A stretch of 46,130 nt of DNA from Mycobacterium simiae. Its GTDB lineage: Bacteria; Actinomycetota; Actinomycetes; Mycobacteriales; Mycobacteriaceae. The stretch is from NCBI RefSeq assembly GCF_008370645.1, contig NZ_VTZN01000022.1:1-46130 (forward strand), given 5' to 3'. Shown one piece after another: positions 7,975 to 15,088 of the stretch. The translations under genes and the position numbers were made by a program. Each line of letters starts with the position of its first letter. Positions within the stretch are counted from its first letter, which is position 1. Under the pieces are notes generated by a model that made no database searches, was not told where the DNA came from, and saw nothing but the letters and a program-made list of their open reading frames with translations.

Positions 7975-8832
7975 ATGATCACGGACAATTCGACACCAGC
8001 TCGCATGTTCGGCCGACGCACGGCTGTTCGTCCACGGCGGGCGCGGGCTCACCGGATGACCCGCGAGTTTGCACTAGTGACCGGGGCCAGCTGCGGTGTG
8101 GGTTTCGCTGTGGCCAAACGCCTCGCCGAGCGCGGCTACGATCTGATCGTCGCCGATGGTTACCAGGAGATCGACACCGCAGCCGACACGCTGGCTGTCT
8201 TGGGTACCGATGTCGCGGCAGTGCAGGCGCACATACACCGCGCTGATCAGGCCCGCCTGCTGCATCGCTGTGCGAAGGCAGCCGACGGACGATTGGTTGT
8301 CGCAGCGTTGAGCGTTCCAATCTTGGACGCCTGCTGTCTGGACGACAGCCTGGACAGCGCCCTGAATGCCGTGGACACCAGCGTTCGCGCCACCATGCTG
8401 CTGGCTCGTCTGCTGGGCGGGGAGATGGCTGCCAACGGCGGCGGCAGCATTGTGGTGACGGGGTCGCCGGCCGATCCGGTGCCCGGCCTTGACTGGGCGG
8501 TCTACACTGCCAGCTCGGCGCTGCTGCGGGCATTCGTTGCGACGTTGCATAACGAGCTCAGGGATTGCGGGGTCAAGGTCACCGCCGTTATGCCTGACCC
8601 TTGCGGTCAAGGCGGCGTCGCCGACATCCTCAGTGGTCTGGTGGGGCGAGCAGCAACTTACGATGCGGCGGACATCGCCCGCCAGGCACTCGCGTCGCTC
8701 ACCAGCGACGACTGGTCGGGCCTCGGCGCCCGGGCAACCGACGCGATGAGCGCGCTGGCCCGGCGACTGATCGGCGATGGCGTGACAAGTCCTGTGCGAC
8801 ATTTGATTTCGCCGACAGGAGCGGCTGTTTGA
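7975..8832 (+). CDS. SDR-fold protein with degenerate active site
   Basis: A 285-residue Rossmann-fold protein. ATG 7975 has GGAGG ten bases upstream; ATG 8056 (MTREFALVTGAS) is the start expected for a bare SDR, so the first 27 residues are uncertain. The cofactor motif TGASCGVGFAVA is conserved. The catalytic segment is VYTASSALLRAF: the Tyr is present, but the Lys four residues later is a Ser. The NNAG segment is also replaced (VVAALSVPI). It could bind a dinucleotide yet lack normal SDR catalysis, or act on another substrate type. It is expressed from its own SigF-like promoter and followed by the Rho_N gene 56 bp on. Confidence 0.8.
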   Translation: MITDNSTPARMFGRRTAVRPRRARAHRMTREFALVTGASCGVGFAVAKRLAERGYDLIVADGYQEIDTAADTLAVLGTDVAAVQAHIHRADQARLLHRCAKAADGRLVVAALSVPILDACCLDDSLDSALNAVDTSVRATMLLARLLGGEMAANGGGSIVVTGSPADPVPGLDWAVYTASSALLRAFVATLHNELRDCGVKVTAVMPDPCGQGGVADILSGLVGRAATYDAADIARQALASLTSDDWSGLGARATDAMSALARRLIGDGVTSPVRHLISPTGAAV

Positions 8833-8888
8833 GCGCAGCCGGGCGGGGCTATCCAGATAGAACAGTTACTGCAGGAAAGGTGGCGTCG

Positions 8889-9146
8889 GTGCCGAACTCG
8901 TCGATCAAGAACGAAAAGCTGTATAAGGATTTACGCAAGAAGGGCGACTCCAAGGAAAAGGCGGCAAGAATCTCCAACGCCGCAGCCGGACAGGGTAAGT
9001 CGAACGTCGGCCGCAAAGGCGGCAAATCCGGATCCTACGCCGATTGGACGGTGCCGCAGCTGCGGAAACGCGCCAAGGAGCTGGGGTTATCGGGGTATTC
9101 GAGTCTGACCAAAGACAAGCTGATCGCAAAGCTGCGCAACCACTGA
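8889..9146 (+). CDS. Small DUF7218/Rho_N-domain protein
   Basis: An 85-residue basic protein starting at GTG 8889, chosen because AGGAAAGG (8872-8879) lies nine bases upstream; GTG 8880 would touch that site. Residues about 4-40 (KLYKDLRKKGDSKEKAARIS) resemble the DUF7218 stress-peptide region. Residues about 52-84 (TVPQLRKRAKELGLSGYSSL then KDKLIAKLRNH) are a Rho N-terminal/SAP-like helix-extended-loop-helix motif (PF07498), which binds nucleic acid. Probably a small nucleoid or RNA-binding stress protein, co-transcribed with the preceding SDR. Confidence 0.8.
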   Translation: MPNSSIKNEKLYKDLRKKGDSKEKAARISNAAAGQGKSNVGRKGGKSGSYADWTVPQLRKRAKELGLSGYSSLTKDKLIAKLRNH

Positions 9147-9147
9147 G

Positions 9148-9732
9148 TCAGTCCCGCAGGCGTAGCCGTCTGACCAGCACCAAAAACGCCACCGCGAAGT
9201 CGTTGTCGGCGGTCGCTGCCTCAATGCGGTCCCAATCAAGCTGCTCACGCACCGCGCGGACGGCCGGGAGCAGCGTCGCGAAGTTGCAGTGATGCTCGGT
9301 GAGGGACAGCAGCTTTTGGATGAGAACCGTCGTGGGAGGCAGCACCGGCATCCAAATGGAGGCCACCACCCGTTCCTCGGCGCCGTCCAGGACGTCCGCG
9401 CCGACGGGCACACCGTTGACACGGTGCAGCACGTCGACGACCAGCTCACCGCTACGCGCCTTGAGCAGCCAGTCTTCCGGGGGATGTTCGATGCCGAACC
9501 CGGCTTTGGTGAGGGTGCTCTCAGCGGCCGGCACATCAGATTCAGCCACGACGATGTCCACGTCGTGGGTGGGTTCGGGGGCACCGTATGCCCAGAGCGC
9601 ATAGCTACCCGCCAAGGCGAACCGCGGGCCGTGCTCCTTGAGCGCTGAAGCCGCACCGCGCAGCGCTTCTCGCAGCCCCGAGTAGCGCGCCCAGTCGCCA
9701 CTCGATGTCACAGTGCTTACGTCCGGAGGCAT
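9148..9732 (-). CDS. Nucleotidyltransferase-fold protein
   Basis: A 194-residue protein with the nucleotidyltransferase signature LAGSYALWAYGAPEPTHDVD: GS, then D-x-D in HDVDIVV as metal ligands. A third acidic residue in ELVVDVLHRV completes the site. Such proteins (AbiEii/DUF6036-like) transfer NMP to small molecules, tRNA or protein, and some act in toxin-antitoxin systems, but no antitoxin gene sits beside it. It is tail-to-tail with the Rho_N gene, one base apart, and a SigF-like minus-strand promoter lies 31 bp upstream of ATG 9732. The target is unknown. Confidence 0.75.
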   Translation of the reverse strand: MPPDVSTVTSSGDWARYSGLREALRGAASALKEHGPRFALAGSYALWAYGAPEPTHDVDIVVAESDVPAAESTLTKAGFGIEHPPEDWLLKARSGELVVDVLHRVNGVPVGADVLDGAEERVVASIWMPVLPPTTVLIQKLLSLTEHHCNFATLLPAVRAVREQLDWDRIEAATADNDFAVAFLVLVRRLRLRD

Positions 9733-9762
9733 GCTGTGGGCCCAATCATGGTGCGTAAGGCA

Positions 9763-9787
9763 TACCCCGTTGCGGCGGCAGGCAACC
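9763..9787 (-). promoter_or_regulatory. SigF-like promoter of the nucleotidyltransferase
   Basis: On the minus strand: GGTTG (9787-9783), 15-base spacer, GGGTA (9767-9763). Its -10 is one arm of an 11-bp inverted repeat whose other arm is the -10 of the opposing promoter. Confidence 0.6.
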
Positions 9788-9803
9788 GCTGCGGACGGGC
9801 AAC

Positions 9804-9830
9804 CGTTTAGTTGCCCGCGCTAACGGGGTA
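9804..9830 (+). promoter_or_regulatory. SigF-like promoter of the acyl-CoA dehydrogenase-like gene
   Basis: CGTTT at 9804-9808, 17-base spacer, GGGTA at 9826-9830. The spacer is two longer than ideal. Its -10 region AACGGGGTATG (9822-9832) is the exact inverse of 9761-9771, and a GGGCAAC/GTTGCCC hairpin (9798-9817) spans the -35. Confidence 0.5.
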
Positions 9831-9914
9831 TGCGCAAGCCATGTCGACCACAGCGCCGTGTGCCTACAACGGAGCCGCCGTGGTGATCCCCGGTGTGTCA
9901 GCAGGCTACGTCTC

Positions 9915-10865
9915 ATGACGGCCGGGTTGGTCCAGCACTGGTTGGAGTCCGGACGACTAGAGTTGCCGCTACCGGCATCGGGGCACACCAGCGAGCGCTG
10001 GCAACGCCTGGCCCAACTGGCTCAGGAAGACATTGCGGCGGCACGCATCGCTGAGGGTCACGTCGATGCCATCGCGATCATCAACGAACTCGGGGGCAAG
10101 CCTCCCCAGCCGGGTCAGCTGTGGAGTGTGTGGGCGGCCGAATCTCCCGACGCCGTGCTGAACGCCAGGCACATTGCTGGCGACGAGTTCGTGCTCAACG
10201 GCACTAAGGTGTGGTGCTCCGGAGCCGGGTTCTGCACGCATGCGCTGGTGACCGCTCGGGTTGGCGCCGACCAGCAGCGCCTGTTCGCCATTACCGTCAC
10301 CGACCCTGCCGTTAAACCGTTGCCGAGCACGTGGTGGAACCCCGGGATGGCCGGCAGTGACACGCGCTCGGTGCGGTTCACCAATGTGCACGGGGTTGCG
10401 ATGGGTGAGCCCGACAACTACCTTTCGCGGCCAGGGTTCTGGCATGGCGCGATCGGGGTGGCTGCCTGCTGGTTGGGAGGTGCGCGCCGGGTCGCTGACC
10501 CGCTGTATCGCTGCTCCGCGAGTCAGTCGGCGGACGCGTACTCGCTGGCTCATCTGGGCGCTGTGGACGCCGCGCTTGCCGCCGGCGAGGCCATCTTGGC
10601 GCGCGCGGCAGAGCAGGTTGACTCCGATCCATTTGACCGGGCCGGCACCGCACAGTTGCTGGCCCGCCGGGTTCGCGCCATCGTGGAGCACGCCGTGGAC
10701 GAGGCCATCACCCGAACCGGACGTGCCCTGGGGCCAGGACCGCTCTGCGAGGACGGGCGCCACGCTCAGCGGGTTGCCGATCTGACCATCTATATCCGGC
10801 AAAGTCACGCTGAGCGCGACCTGGCCGAACTCGGGCGACTCGCTGGCCGGCGTGCCGCGTCGTGA
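9915..10865 (+). CDS. Acyl-CoA dehydrogenase-like flavoprotein
   Basis: A 316-residue protein from ATG 9915; an upstream non-ATG start in frame at 9858 has no support. The middle (FVLNGTKVWCSGAGFCTHAL) is the acyl-CoA dehydrogenase beta-domain motif L-x-G-x-K-x-W-x-(S/T)-x-A. The C-terminal part is the helical domain. At just over 300 residues it is shorter than the usual 380, and the N-terminal helical domain is reduced. Relatives of this short type occur in actinobacterial stress islands and may not be true fatty-acid oxidation enzymes. It is followed 33 bp later by the EEP gene, probably in one operon. Confidence 0.8.
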   Translation: MTAGLVQHWLESGRLELPLPASGHTSERWQRLAQLAQEDIAAARIAEGHVDAIAIINELGGKPPQPGQLWSVWAAESPDAVLNARHIAGDEFVLNGTKVWCSGAGFCTHALVTARVGADQQRLFAITVTDPAVKPLPSTWWNPGMAGSDTRSVRFTNVHGVAMGEPDNYLSRPGFWHGAIGVAACWLGGARRVADPLYRCSASQSADAYSLAHLGAVDAALAAGEAILARAAEQVDSDPFDRAGTAQLLARRVRAIVEHAVDEAITRTGRALGPGPLCEDGRHAQRVADLTIYIRQSHAERDLAELGRLAGRRAAS

Positions 10866-10898
10866 ACGTGCTGATGCCCTGATTGCCAAGGGATTGCG

Positions 10899-11663
10899 AT
10901 GCGAGTGGCGACGTTCAACATCTTGCACGGCCGCACTGTCGGAGACGGGGTAAATCTGCAGCGGTTGCAGGACAGTGTGCGGTGCCTTGACCCGGATGTG
11001 TTGGCACTCCAAGAAGTCGATTGTGAACAGCCGCGTTCCGGGCGGGCGGATCTCACGGCGGTGGCCGCCGAAGCCATGAACGCGGTGGATCATCGGTTCG
11101 TGGCCGCGGTTTCGGGCACCCCCGGAGCGACCTGGATGGCGGCAACCGGTCATGAGCAACCCGGCGCCGCAGCCTATGGGATCGCTTTACTGTCGCGTTA
11201 CCCGGCGGCCGGCTGGCAAGTGGTGCGGCTGCCCCGTATTCCGGTGCGCTTCCCGATGTATCTGCCGGGTCCCAAGCGGGTGATGATCGTCGACGAGGAG
11301 CCCCGCGCAGCGGTCATTGCCCGGCTACGCACCCCGCTAGGTCCGATGACGGTGGCCAACACCCACTTGTCGTTCGTGCCCGGCTGGAACCGCTGGCAGC
11401 TGCGCCGGCTGGTCCGTGCGGTGCGGGCGCTGCCCGGCCCCCGATTGCTGATCGGGGACCTCAATGTGAAACCAGCTGCGGTGCAACGCGGCTCAGGGAT
11501 GCGGTCGTTGGCGACCGCGCCAACGTTTCCGGCTTTTGACCCCGACCGTCAACTCGACCACATCGTGACTGACGATCACGCTCTTCGTGGCAGCGCGGCA
11601 GTGGCAGAGCTGATGCCAATTTCGGACCACCGGGCTTTGGTCGTCGAGCTGGACCGGCTCTAG
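10899..11663 (+). CDS. Endonuclease/exonuclease/phosphatase family protein
   Basis: A 254-residue EEP-fold metal-dependent hydrolase (PF03372). Seen motifs: MRVATFNILHG at the start (Asn ligand), LALQEVD (catalytic Glu), VANTHLSF (His), LLIGDLNVKP (Asp and Asn) and LMPISDHRALVVEL (Asp-His pair). There is no signal peptide, so it acts in the cytoplasm on phosphodiester or phosphoester bonds. The family includes AP endonucleases, sphingomyelinase-like enzymes and phosphatases, so the substrate is open. ATG 10899 follows the stress gene at 9915 closely, implying the same SigF-like control. Confidence 0.85.
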   Translation: MRVATFNILHGRTVGDGVNLQRLQDSVRCLDPDVLALQEVDCEQPRSGRADLTAVAAEAMNAVDHRFVAAVSGTPGATWMAATGHEQPGAAAYGIALLSRYPAAGWQVVRLPRIPVRFPMYLPGPKRVMIVDEEPRAAVIARLRTPLGPMTVANTHLSFVPGWNRWQLRRLVRAVRALPGPRLLIGDLNVKPAAVQRGSGMRSLATAPTFPAFDPDRQLDHIVTDDHALRGSAAVAELMPISDHRALVVELDRL

Positions 11664-11679
11664 ACCCGGCTGCGGCGAA

Positions 11680-11850
11680 TCAGCGCTCCTGGCTGCGTGC
11701 CTCGGCCCCAGTCTCTCCGCTGCCGAAGTCGTCGTCGGCGGAGGCGCGCCCGACATAACTGCCATCGTCGTCGCGACTAGCGCGGGGCTTGGCCACCTTC
11801 GGGTCGGCTGCCACGTCGGACTCCGCCCTTTCGGACTCACCTCGGGTCAT
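11680..11850 (-). CDS. Small acidic hydrophilic protein, 56 residues
   Basis: A minus-strand frame from ATG 11850 to TGA 11680 with AAGGGA about six bases upstream of the start. The product begins MTRGESERAESDVAADPK and has RASRDDDGSYVGRASADDD followed by FGSGETGAEARSQER. It is rich in Asp, Glu, Ser and Arg with almost no hydrophobic residues, so probably disordered. It lies 27 bp beyond the isochorismatase gene on the same strand and may be co-transcribed with it. No family is recognised; similar small hydrophilic proteins in mycobacterial stress islands have no known role. Confidence 0.65.
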   Translation of the reverse strand: MTRGESERAESDVAADPKVAKPRASRDDDGSYVGRASADDDFGSGETGAEARSQER

Positions 11851-11877
11851 CTGAATCCCTTCTGTGAATTGGCGCGG

Positions 11878-12414
11878 CTACGGTAAGCAATCTTGCGCGG
11901 CAAGCAGTTTCGCGCTCATATTGCGCTCCATCATCCTCAGCGCGGCGCGTGCCAGCTCCGCGTCGATGTGCGCCACGGCATCTGGGGGCACCACGACGTC
12001 GAAATGACGGATGTAGCCGTCGAGCGCGCTGTAGAGAATGCATTGCTCGGTGACTTGGCCGGTGAGGATGATGCGCCTCGTCTTGAGTCGCTGCAGCAAG
12101 TACTCCAGCGCGGTGGAATAGAAGACGCTGTGACGCACCTTGGTGATCACCCGGCAGCCGGTTGGCGGCACCAGCGGCTTGACCAGGTCGGGACGTTCGC
12201 CATGCAGCGCGGCAGCAATGATGGCGTGATGGTCGGCGGTGAAGTCACCGTGGTTGTCGTTGACATAGATGAGGTCGACGCCGCGCCGTTCGGCGTTGCC
12301 GACCAGCTTGACCAACGGGTCGATGATCGCAGCGGCGCTCGTCGCCAGTTGTTCGGCGTCGGGATGACGGTAGTCATTGAACATGTCGATGACCAACAAC
12401 GCGGTATCGCTCAC
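11878..12414 (-). CDS. Isochorismatase-family cysteine hydrolase
   Basis: A 178-residue protein of the isochorismatase-like hydrolase family (PF00857). The catalytic triad is visible as D10 (LVIDMFND), K92 (VITKVRHSVF) and C125 (GQVTEQCILYSA), including the non-proline cis-peptide region before the Cys. Family members cleave isochorismate, nicotinamide, N-carbamoyl compounds or similar amides. The length and triad suit a soluble amidohydrolase, but the substrate is not evident. A poor SigF-like element (GGTGA-N16-GGGTA) lies just upstream on the minus strand. Confidence 0.9.
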   Translation of the reverse strand: MSDTALLVIDMFNDYRHPDAEQLATSAAAIIDPLVKLVGNAERRGVDLIYVNDNHGDFTADHHAIIAAALHGERPDLVKPLVPPTGCRVITKVRHSVFYSTALEYLLQRLKTRRIILTGQVTEQCILYSALDGYIRHFDVVVPPDAVAHIDAELARAALRMMERNMSAKLLAAQDCLP

Positions 12415-12465
12415 CGTTGAGTAGTACCCATAAGACGGTGACTAATCACCGGGTAGGCGCCGATC

Positions 12466-12490
12466 GGTTTAGCCGACCGGCATTCGGGTA
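12466..12490 (+). promoter_or_regulatory. SigF-like promoter of the WGxxGxxG gene
   Basis: GGTTT at 12466-12470, 15-base spacer, GGGTA at 12486-12490: an exact consensus match. The start codon at 12601 is 110 bp downstream. Confidence 0.75.
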
Positions 12491-12600
12491 GCCCGATTGG
12501 GATGTCCGGGCAATCGCTGGGCATCGTTGCCGGCCGAACTACAGCATCTGGTTCGAAGCATCTTCCGGCGACCTAATACCCACTAAATAGGGAGTAAGAC

Positions 12601-12879
12601 ATGCGTAAGACCCTTGCTGTTGTCTCAGCCACCGGAGCTCTGCTGTTCGGCGGCGCCGGAGTGGCACATGCCACCGCGCCGAGCGAGCAACCGTTGTCGG
12701 CGACGACGACAACGCTGGCGGACCCCGACAATAGCCAACGCGACGACGACAACTCAGGTCTGTGGGGACTGGCCGGGCTTCTCGGTCTGGCCGGCTTGGC
12801 CGGGCTGCTGCGGCGTGACCGGCACACCGCGGGCAACGCGACGTCAACCCGCGTTACCGGGCCCGCGCCGCGGGCCTAG
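12601..12879 (+). CDS. Exported WGxxGxxG-type surface peptide
   Basis: A 92-residue precursor. A signal peptide (residues 1-25) ends in AHATA and is followed by a polar Thr/Asp-rich stretch. Then comes the glycine-spaced hydrophobic helix SGLWGLAGLLGLAGLAGLL ended by RRDR and a short basic/polar tail. The Trp-Gly plus GxxxG-like helix with flanking arginines is the WGxxGxxG-CTERM pattern, a putative membrane-anchoring or sorting signal. The mature protein would be only about 65 residues, mostly anchor. It has an exact SigF-like promoter upstream and a strong terminator downstream. No sorting enzyme gene is nearby. Confidence 0.75.
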   Translation: MRKTLAVVSATGALLFGGAGVAHATAPSEQPLSATTTTLADPDNSQRDDDNSGLWGLAGLLGLAGLAGLLRRDRHTAGNATSTRVTGPAPRA

Positions 12880-12889
12880 CGTTGTAACT

Positions 12890-12927
12890 AGCTGGCCCCT
12901 ACAGTCAAGCGACTGTAGGGGCCAGCT
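12890..12927. terminator. Strong bidirectional hairpin terminator
   Basis: A perfect 17-bp inverted repeat (12890-12906 and 12911-12927, arm beginning AGCTGGCCCCTACAG) with loop AAGC. It sits between the convergent ends of the WGxxGxxG gene (12879) and the ferritin-like gene (12949). No long T-run follows on either side, as is usual for mycobacterial terminators. Confidence 0.85.
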
Positions 12928-12948
12928 GGCATCGGTCTCACTCAACCG

Positions 12949-13911
12949 TCAGCTGATGCCGACCACCTCTTGCGCGATAGCCGCTAGGCGTGTCTGAGCG
13001 GCGGACACCACCCGGGGGCGGTTCTTATGCGCCTCCTCGTAGGCCACAATCGTGCGCACATCTGCGGGGGCGGTGAGCTCCCGGATTGCGGCCACTGCAT
13101 CGCCCTGGTTGAGCTCGTCGTAGTCGGCGATCGGAAGCTCATCGGCGTTGAGCGAGCCGCTGGCGCGACGCGCCGACCGGATGGCATCGGCGGCTTGATC
13201 GCTGCCGTTGTCGCGGATCACCCGCTCCGCGCTTTCCAAGGCGGCGTTGCGGGCGGCTATGGCCGCCTTGGCCGCTACGTCCCCGGCGTGCGCGCCGCGG
13301 CTGACCCAGTCATTGAACGCCGGACGGGTCGCACGAACCGCCTCGACCGCGCGGTCGACTCCGCGGGCTGACCAATTGACCGGCAGGTTGACCAATTTGA
13401 CGATAGATCCGGCGGCCGCTTGCAATGGGGTGCGGCGCAGGGCGGCCGGACCGCCGAGAGCATCTTCGGCCAGCACGGTGGTGAGCCAGTCCACCGTCGC
13501 GGAATGAGCGGTGATCAGGCGGTCCGCGAGATCCTCGATCTCCGGGTGTTTGGCGGCGACCGCCAGCGCCTTGAGGTAGCGGGAGCGATCCAGCAGCTGG
13601 CCTTCGAGCGCAAGGTCACCCAACAGCGCCTCGCTCAACGGCTCGGCCTGCTCAGTAAGCGCTTTCACGGCGGCGGCGGCGCGACCCAGGAACGGACCCA
13701 CCACGTCGGGAAAGCCGCCGAGGTCACGTATCGCAGTTTCGATAGCCGCGGCGCGGGTTCGGCCATTCTCGGCGTTCTGCGTCAACTCGCGGCGCACCGC
13801 CTCGGTACGCGCCTGCACGACCCGCGTTTCGGCAACCTGGATTTCGGTATGCGTCAGGTCCAGCACCGCGCGTAACTGGGCAATGACAGCGTTAATGTTG
13901 GTTGTAGTCAC
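12949..13911 (-). CDS. Ferritin-like-domain stress protein
   Basis: A 320-residue, Ala-rich, all-helical protein from GTG 13911, with GGGAGGAA (about ten bases upstream) supporting the start. Residues about 1-160 look like a four-helix ferritin-like bundle (LRAVLDLTHTEIQVAETRVV, then ELTQNAENGRTRAAAIETAI). The second half (about 160-320) is another helical region ending IAQEVVGIS. It is cytoplasmic, with no signal peptide. I recognise it only as a mycobacterial ferritin-like protein of unknown role; iron binding is not proven because a clear ExxH pair is not obvious. SigF-like elements lie about 45 bp upstream. Confidence 0.65.
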   Translation of the reverse strand: MTTTNINAVIAQLRAVLDLTHTEIQVAETRVVQARTEAVRRELTQNAENGRTRAAAIETAIRDLGGFPDVVGPFLGRAAAAVKALTEQAEPLSEALLGDLALEGQLLDRSRYLKALAVAAKHPEIEDLADRLITAHSATVDWLTTVLAEDALGGPAALRRTPLQAAAGSIVKLVNLPVNWSARGVDRAVEAVRATRPAFNDWVSRGAHAGDVAAKAAIAARNAALESAERVIRDNGSDQAADAIRSARRASGSLNADELPIADYDELNQGDAVAAIRELTAPADVRTIVAYEEAHKNRPRVVSAAQTRLAAIAQEVVGIS

Positions 13912-13954
13912 TTAGTGAGATTCCTCCCTTGGGGATTGGTGTCGTTCTTATCTC

Positions 13955-13982
13955 GGTTACCCCAGCAGGGCCGGGGGTAACC
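13955..13982. promoter_or_regulatory. Palindromic SigF-like element readable in both directions
   Basis: Plus strand: GGTTA (13955-13959), 15-base spacer, GGGTA (13975-13979). Minus strand: GGTTA (13982-13978), 15-base spacer, GGGTA (13962-13958). The two readings share the inverted repeat CGGTTACCC / GGGTAACCG. The minus reading suits the ferritin-like gene starting at 13911. The plus reading points to the CocE remnant. Confidence 0.55.
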
Positions 13983-14056
13983 GTCCGCGCCGGGATTGGC
14001 GACCGTGTTGCCGCAAACTGTTCAGCTGGCGCAGGTTTGGGCGGTGTCGTAATGGC

Positions 14057-14420
14057 CATAGCGGTATGGTGGCGACGATATCGATGCCTGCGTCTATGCC
14101 GACGCCGCCCTCCATCACCAGGCTGGTTCGGGGGCCCTATGGCCGCGGGTTTCCCTTCTGGTATTCGCGTCGTTGTACGCCCGACGCGGCTATCATGTTG
14201 TATTACAAAGTGTGCGTAGCACTTTCGGTTCCGGCTGGGTTTTCGAGCCGGTGGTTCGCGAGGCCGCCGATGGCGCCGACACCGTGGCGTGGATGCGTCG
14301 GCAGCCGTGGTTCACGGCCCAGCACGCGGTGCAGTTCGGCCGCACGCGGCTGATACTTCCGGTCGCAGCACATGACAGCGGTATTGCGCAGGTTGACCAT
14401 TCGGCTCACGTCGCATCACA
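14057..14420 (+). pseudogene. CocE/NonD (X-Pro dipeptidyl-peptidase) hydrolase remnant
   Basis: Two frames give pieces of one protein: LVRGPYGRGFPFW (frame of 14066) and SLYARRGYHVVLQSVR...FEPVVREAADGADTVAWM plus RRQPWFT (frame of 14173). These are adjacent N-terminal segments of CocE/NonD alpha/beta hydrolases (S15 family). A frameshift near 14158 separates them. After PWFT the expected nucleophile motif (G-x-S-Y) is absent, so most of the gene has been deleted. It is non-functional. Confidence 0.7.
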
Positions 14421-14449
14421 CGTCGTGGCACCGGCGGCATCGAGATCCG

Positions 14450-14866
14450 CTACTGGGTTGGATCGTCGTGAGGAGCGGCGGTATGCGCCGGATGTCCTGC
14501 AGTCCGCCGCCGTTCTTTCAGCTGCGCTTCATAGACGTGGCGACGCCCGCCGGTGAGGCGGGCGCGCACCAGCTCTTCGATTTCCTGGAAGCACCGATAG
14601 TATCCGTCGTCGTAGTCGTCGACGACCTGAAAGCTCCACCGCCCGGGCAAGACGTTGCGACCGATCAGCTCACGGCTGACTTGCTCGGCCAGATCAGCTT
14701 CGCCCAGGTCGTGCAGCTGGGCCACAGCTTCGTCGAGTTGGAGGTCGGCACGTCCGGTGAGCTGGTGAAAGCAATAGAGGTGCCCCCGGGCCCGCTCGAT
14801 GGTCTCCAATGCTTCGGACAGCTTGCCGGCTGCCTGGATGGCGAGGTCTTCAGTATCGCGAGTCAC
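14450..14866 (-). CDS. Conserved-looking hypothetical protein, 138 residues
   Basis: The frame from 14866 (MTRDTEDLAIQAAGKLSEAL) gives a mostly helical N-terminal region (about 1-65) with regularly spaced acidic and hydrophobic residues. A conserved-looking centre follows, RNVLPGRWSFQVVDDYDDGY, then YRCFQEIEELVRARLTGGRR and a charged tail. There is no signal peptide or membrane segment. I believe similar proteins exist in other mycobacteria, but no domain name or function can be given. It overlaps nothing real and has normal GC3 for the window. It points back towards the CocE remnant. Confidence 0.6.
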   Translation of the reverse strand: MTRDTEDLAIQAAGKLSEALETIERARGHLYCFHQLTGRADLQLDEAVAQLHDLGEADLAEQVSRELIGRNVLPGRWSFQVVDDYDDGYYRCFQEIEELVRARLTGGRRHVYEAQLKERRRTAGHPAHTAAPHDDPTQ

Positions 14867-15019
14867 GGCTGTTCATTCCCGAGCCAGCTAACGGTCGCGT
14901 GATCAGATCTCTGAAGTATCTTGGTCGTCAATGTCGTTCCCATCCCTGGTTGTGGCTCATGGCATTCCCGCTGCGCGACGAGTCCAACCGTGCCGGCGTG
15001 ATTGACCTCGCTCAGTGCT

Positions 15020-15040
15020 AAGGCTCTAGCGAGAGCCCTT
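15020..15040. terminator. Imperfect stem-loop between genes
   Basis: AAGGCTCT, loop AGCG, AGAGCCCTT forms a short hairpin with one bulged base. It lies in the 222-bp gap between the divergent genes at 14866 and 15089, in which I see no ORF. Whether it terminates transcription is uncertain. Confidence 0.3.
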
Positions 15041-15051
15041 GTAAGGCAGAT

Positions 15052-15076
15052 TGTTTGATTTTCGCGATGCCGGGTA
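15052..15076 (+). promoter_or_regulatory. SigF-like promoter of the SRPBCC gene
   Basis: TGTTT at 15052-15056, 15-base spacer, GGGTA at 15072-15076. Only 12 bp separate the -10 box from ATG 15089, so the transcript would be nearly leaderless. Confidence 0.65.
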
Positions 15077-15088
15077 GCCGGGCCAACT

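Noticed and set aside
9148..9732. Nucleotidyltransferase as half of a toxin-antitoxin pair
   Set aside because: There is no small partner gene next to it, and it has its own SigF-like promoter within the stress island.
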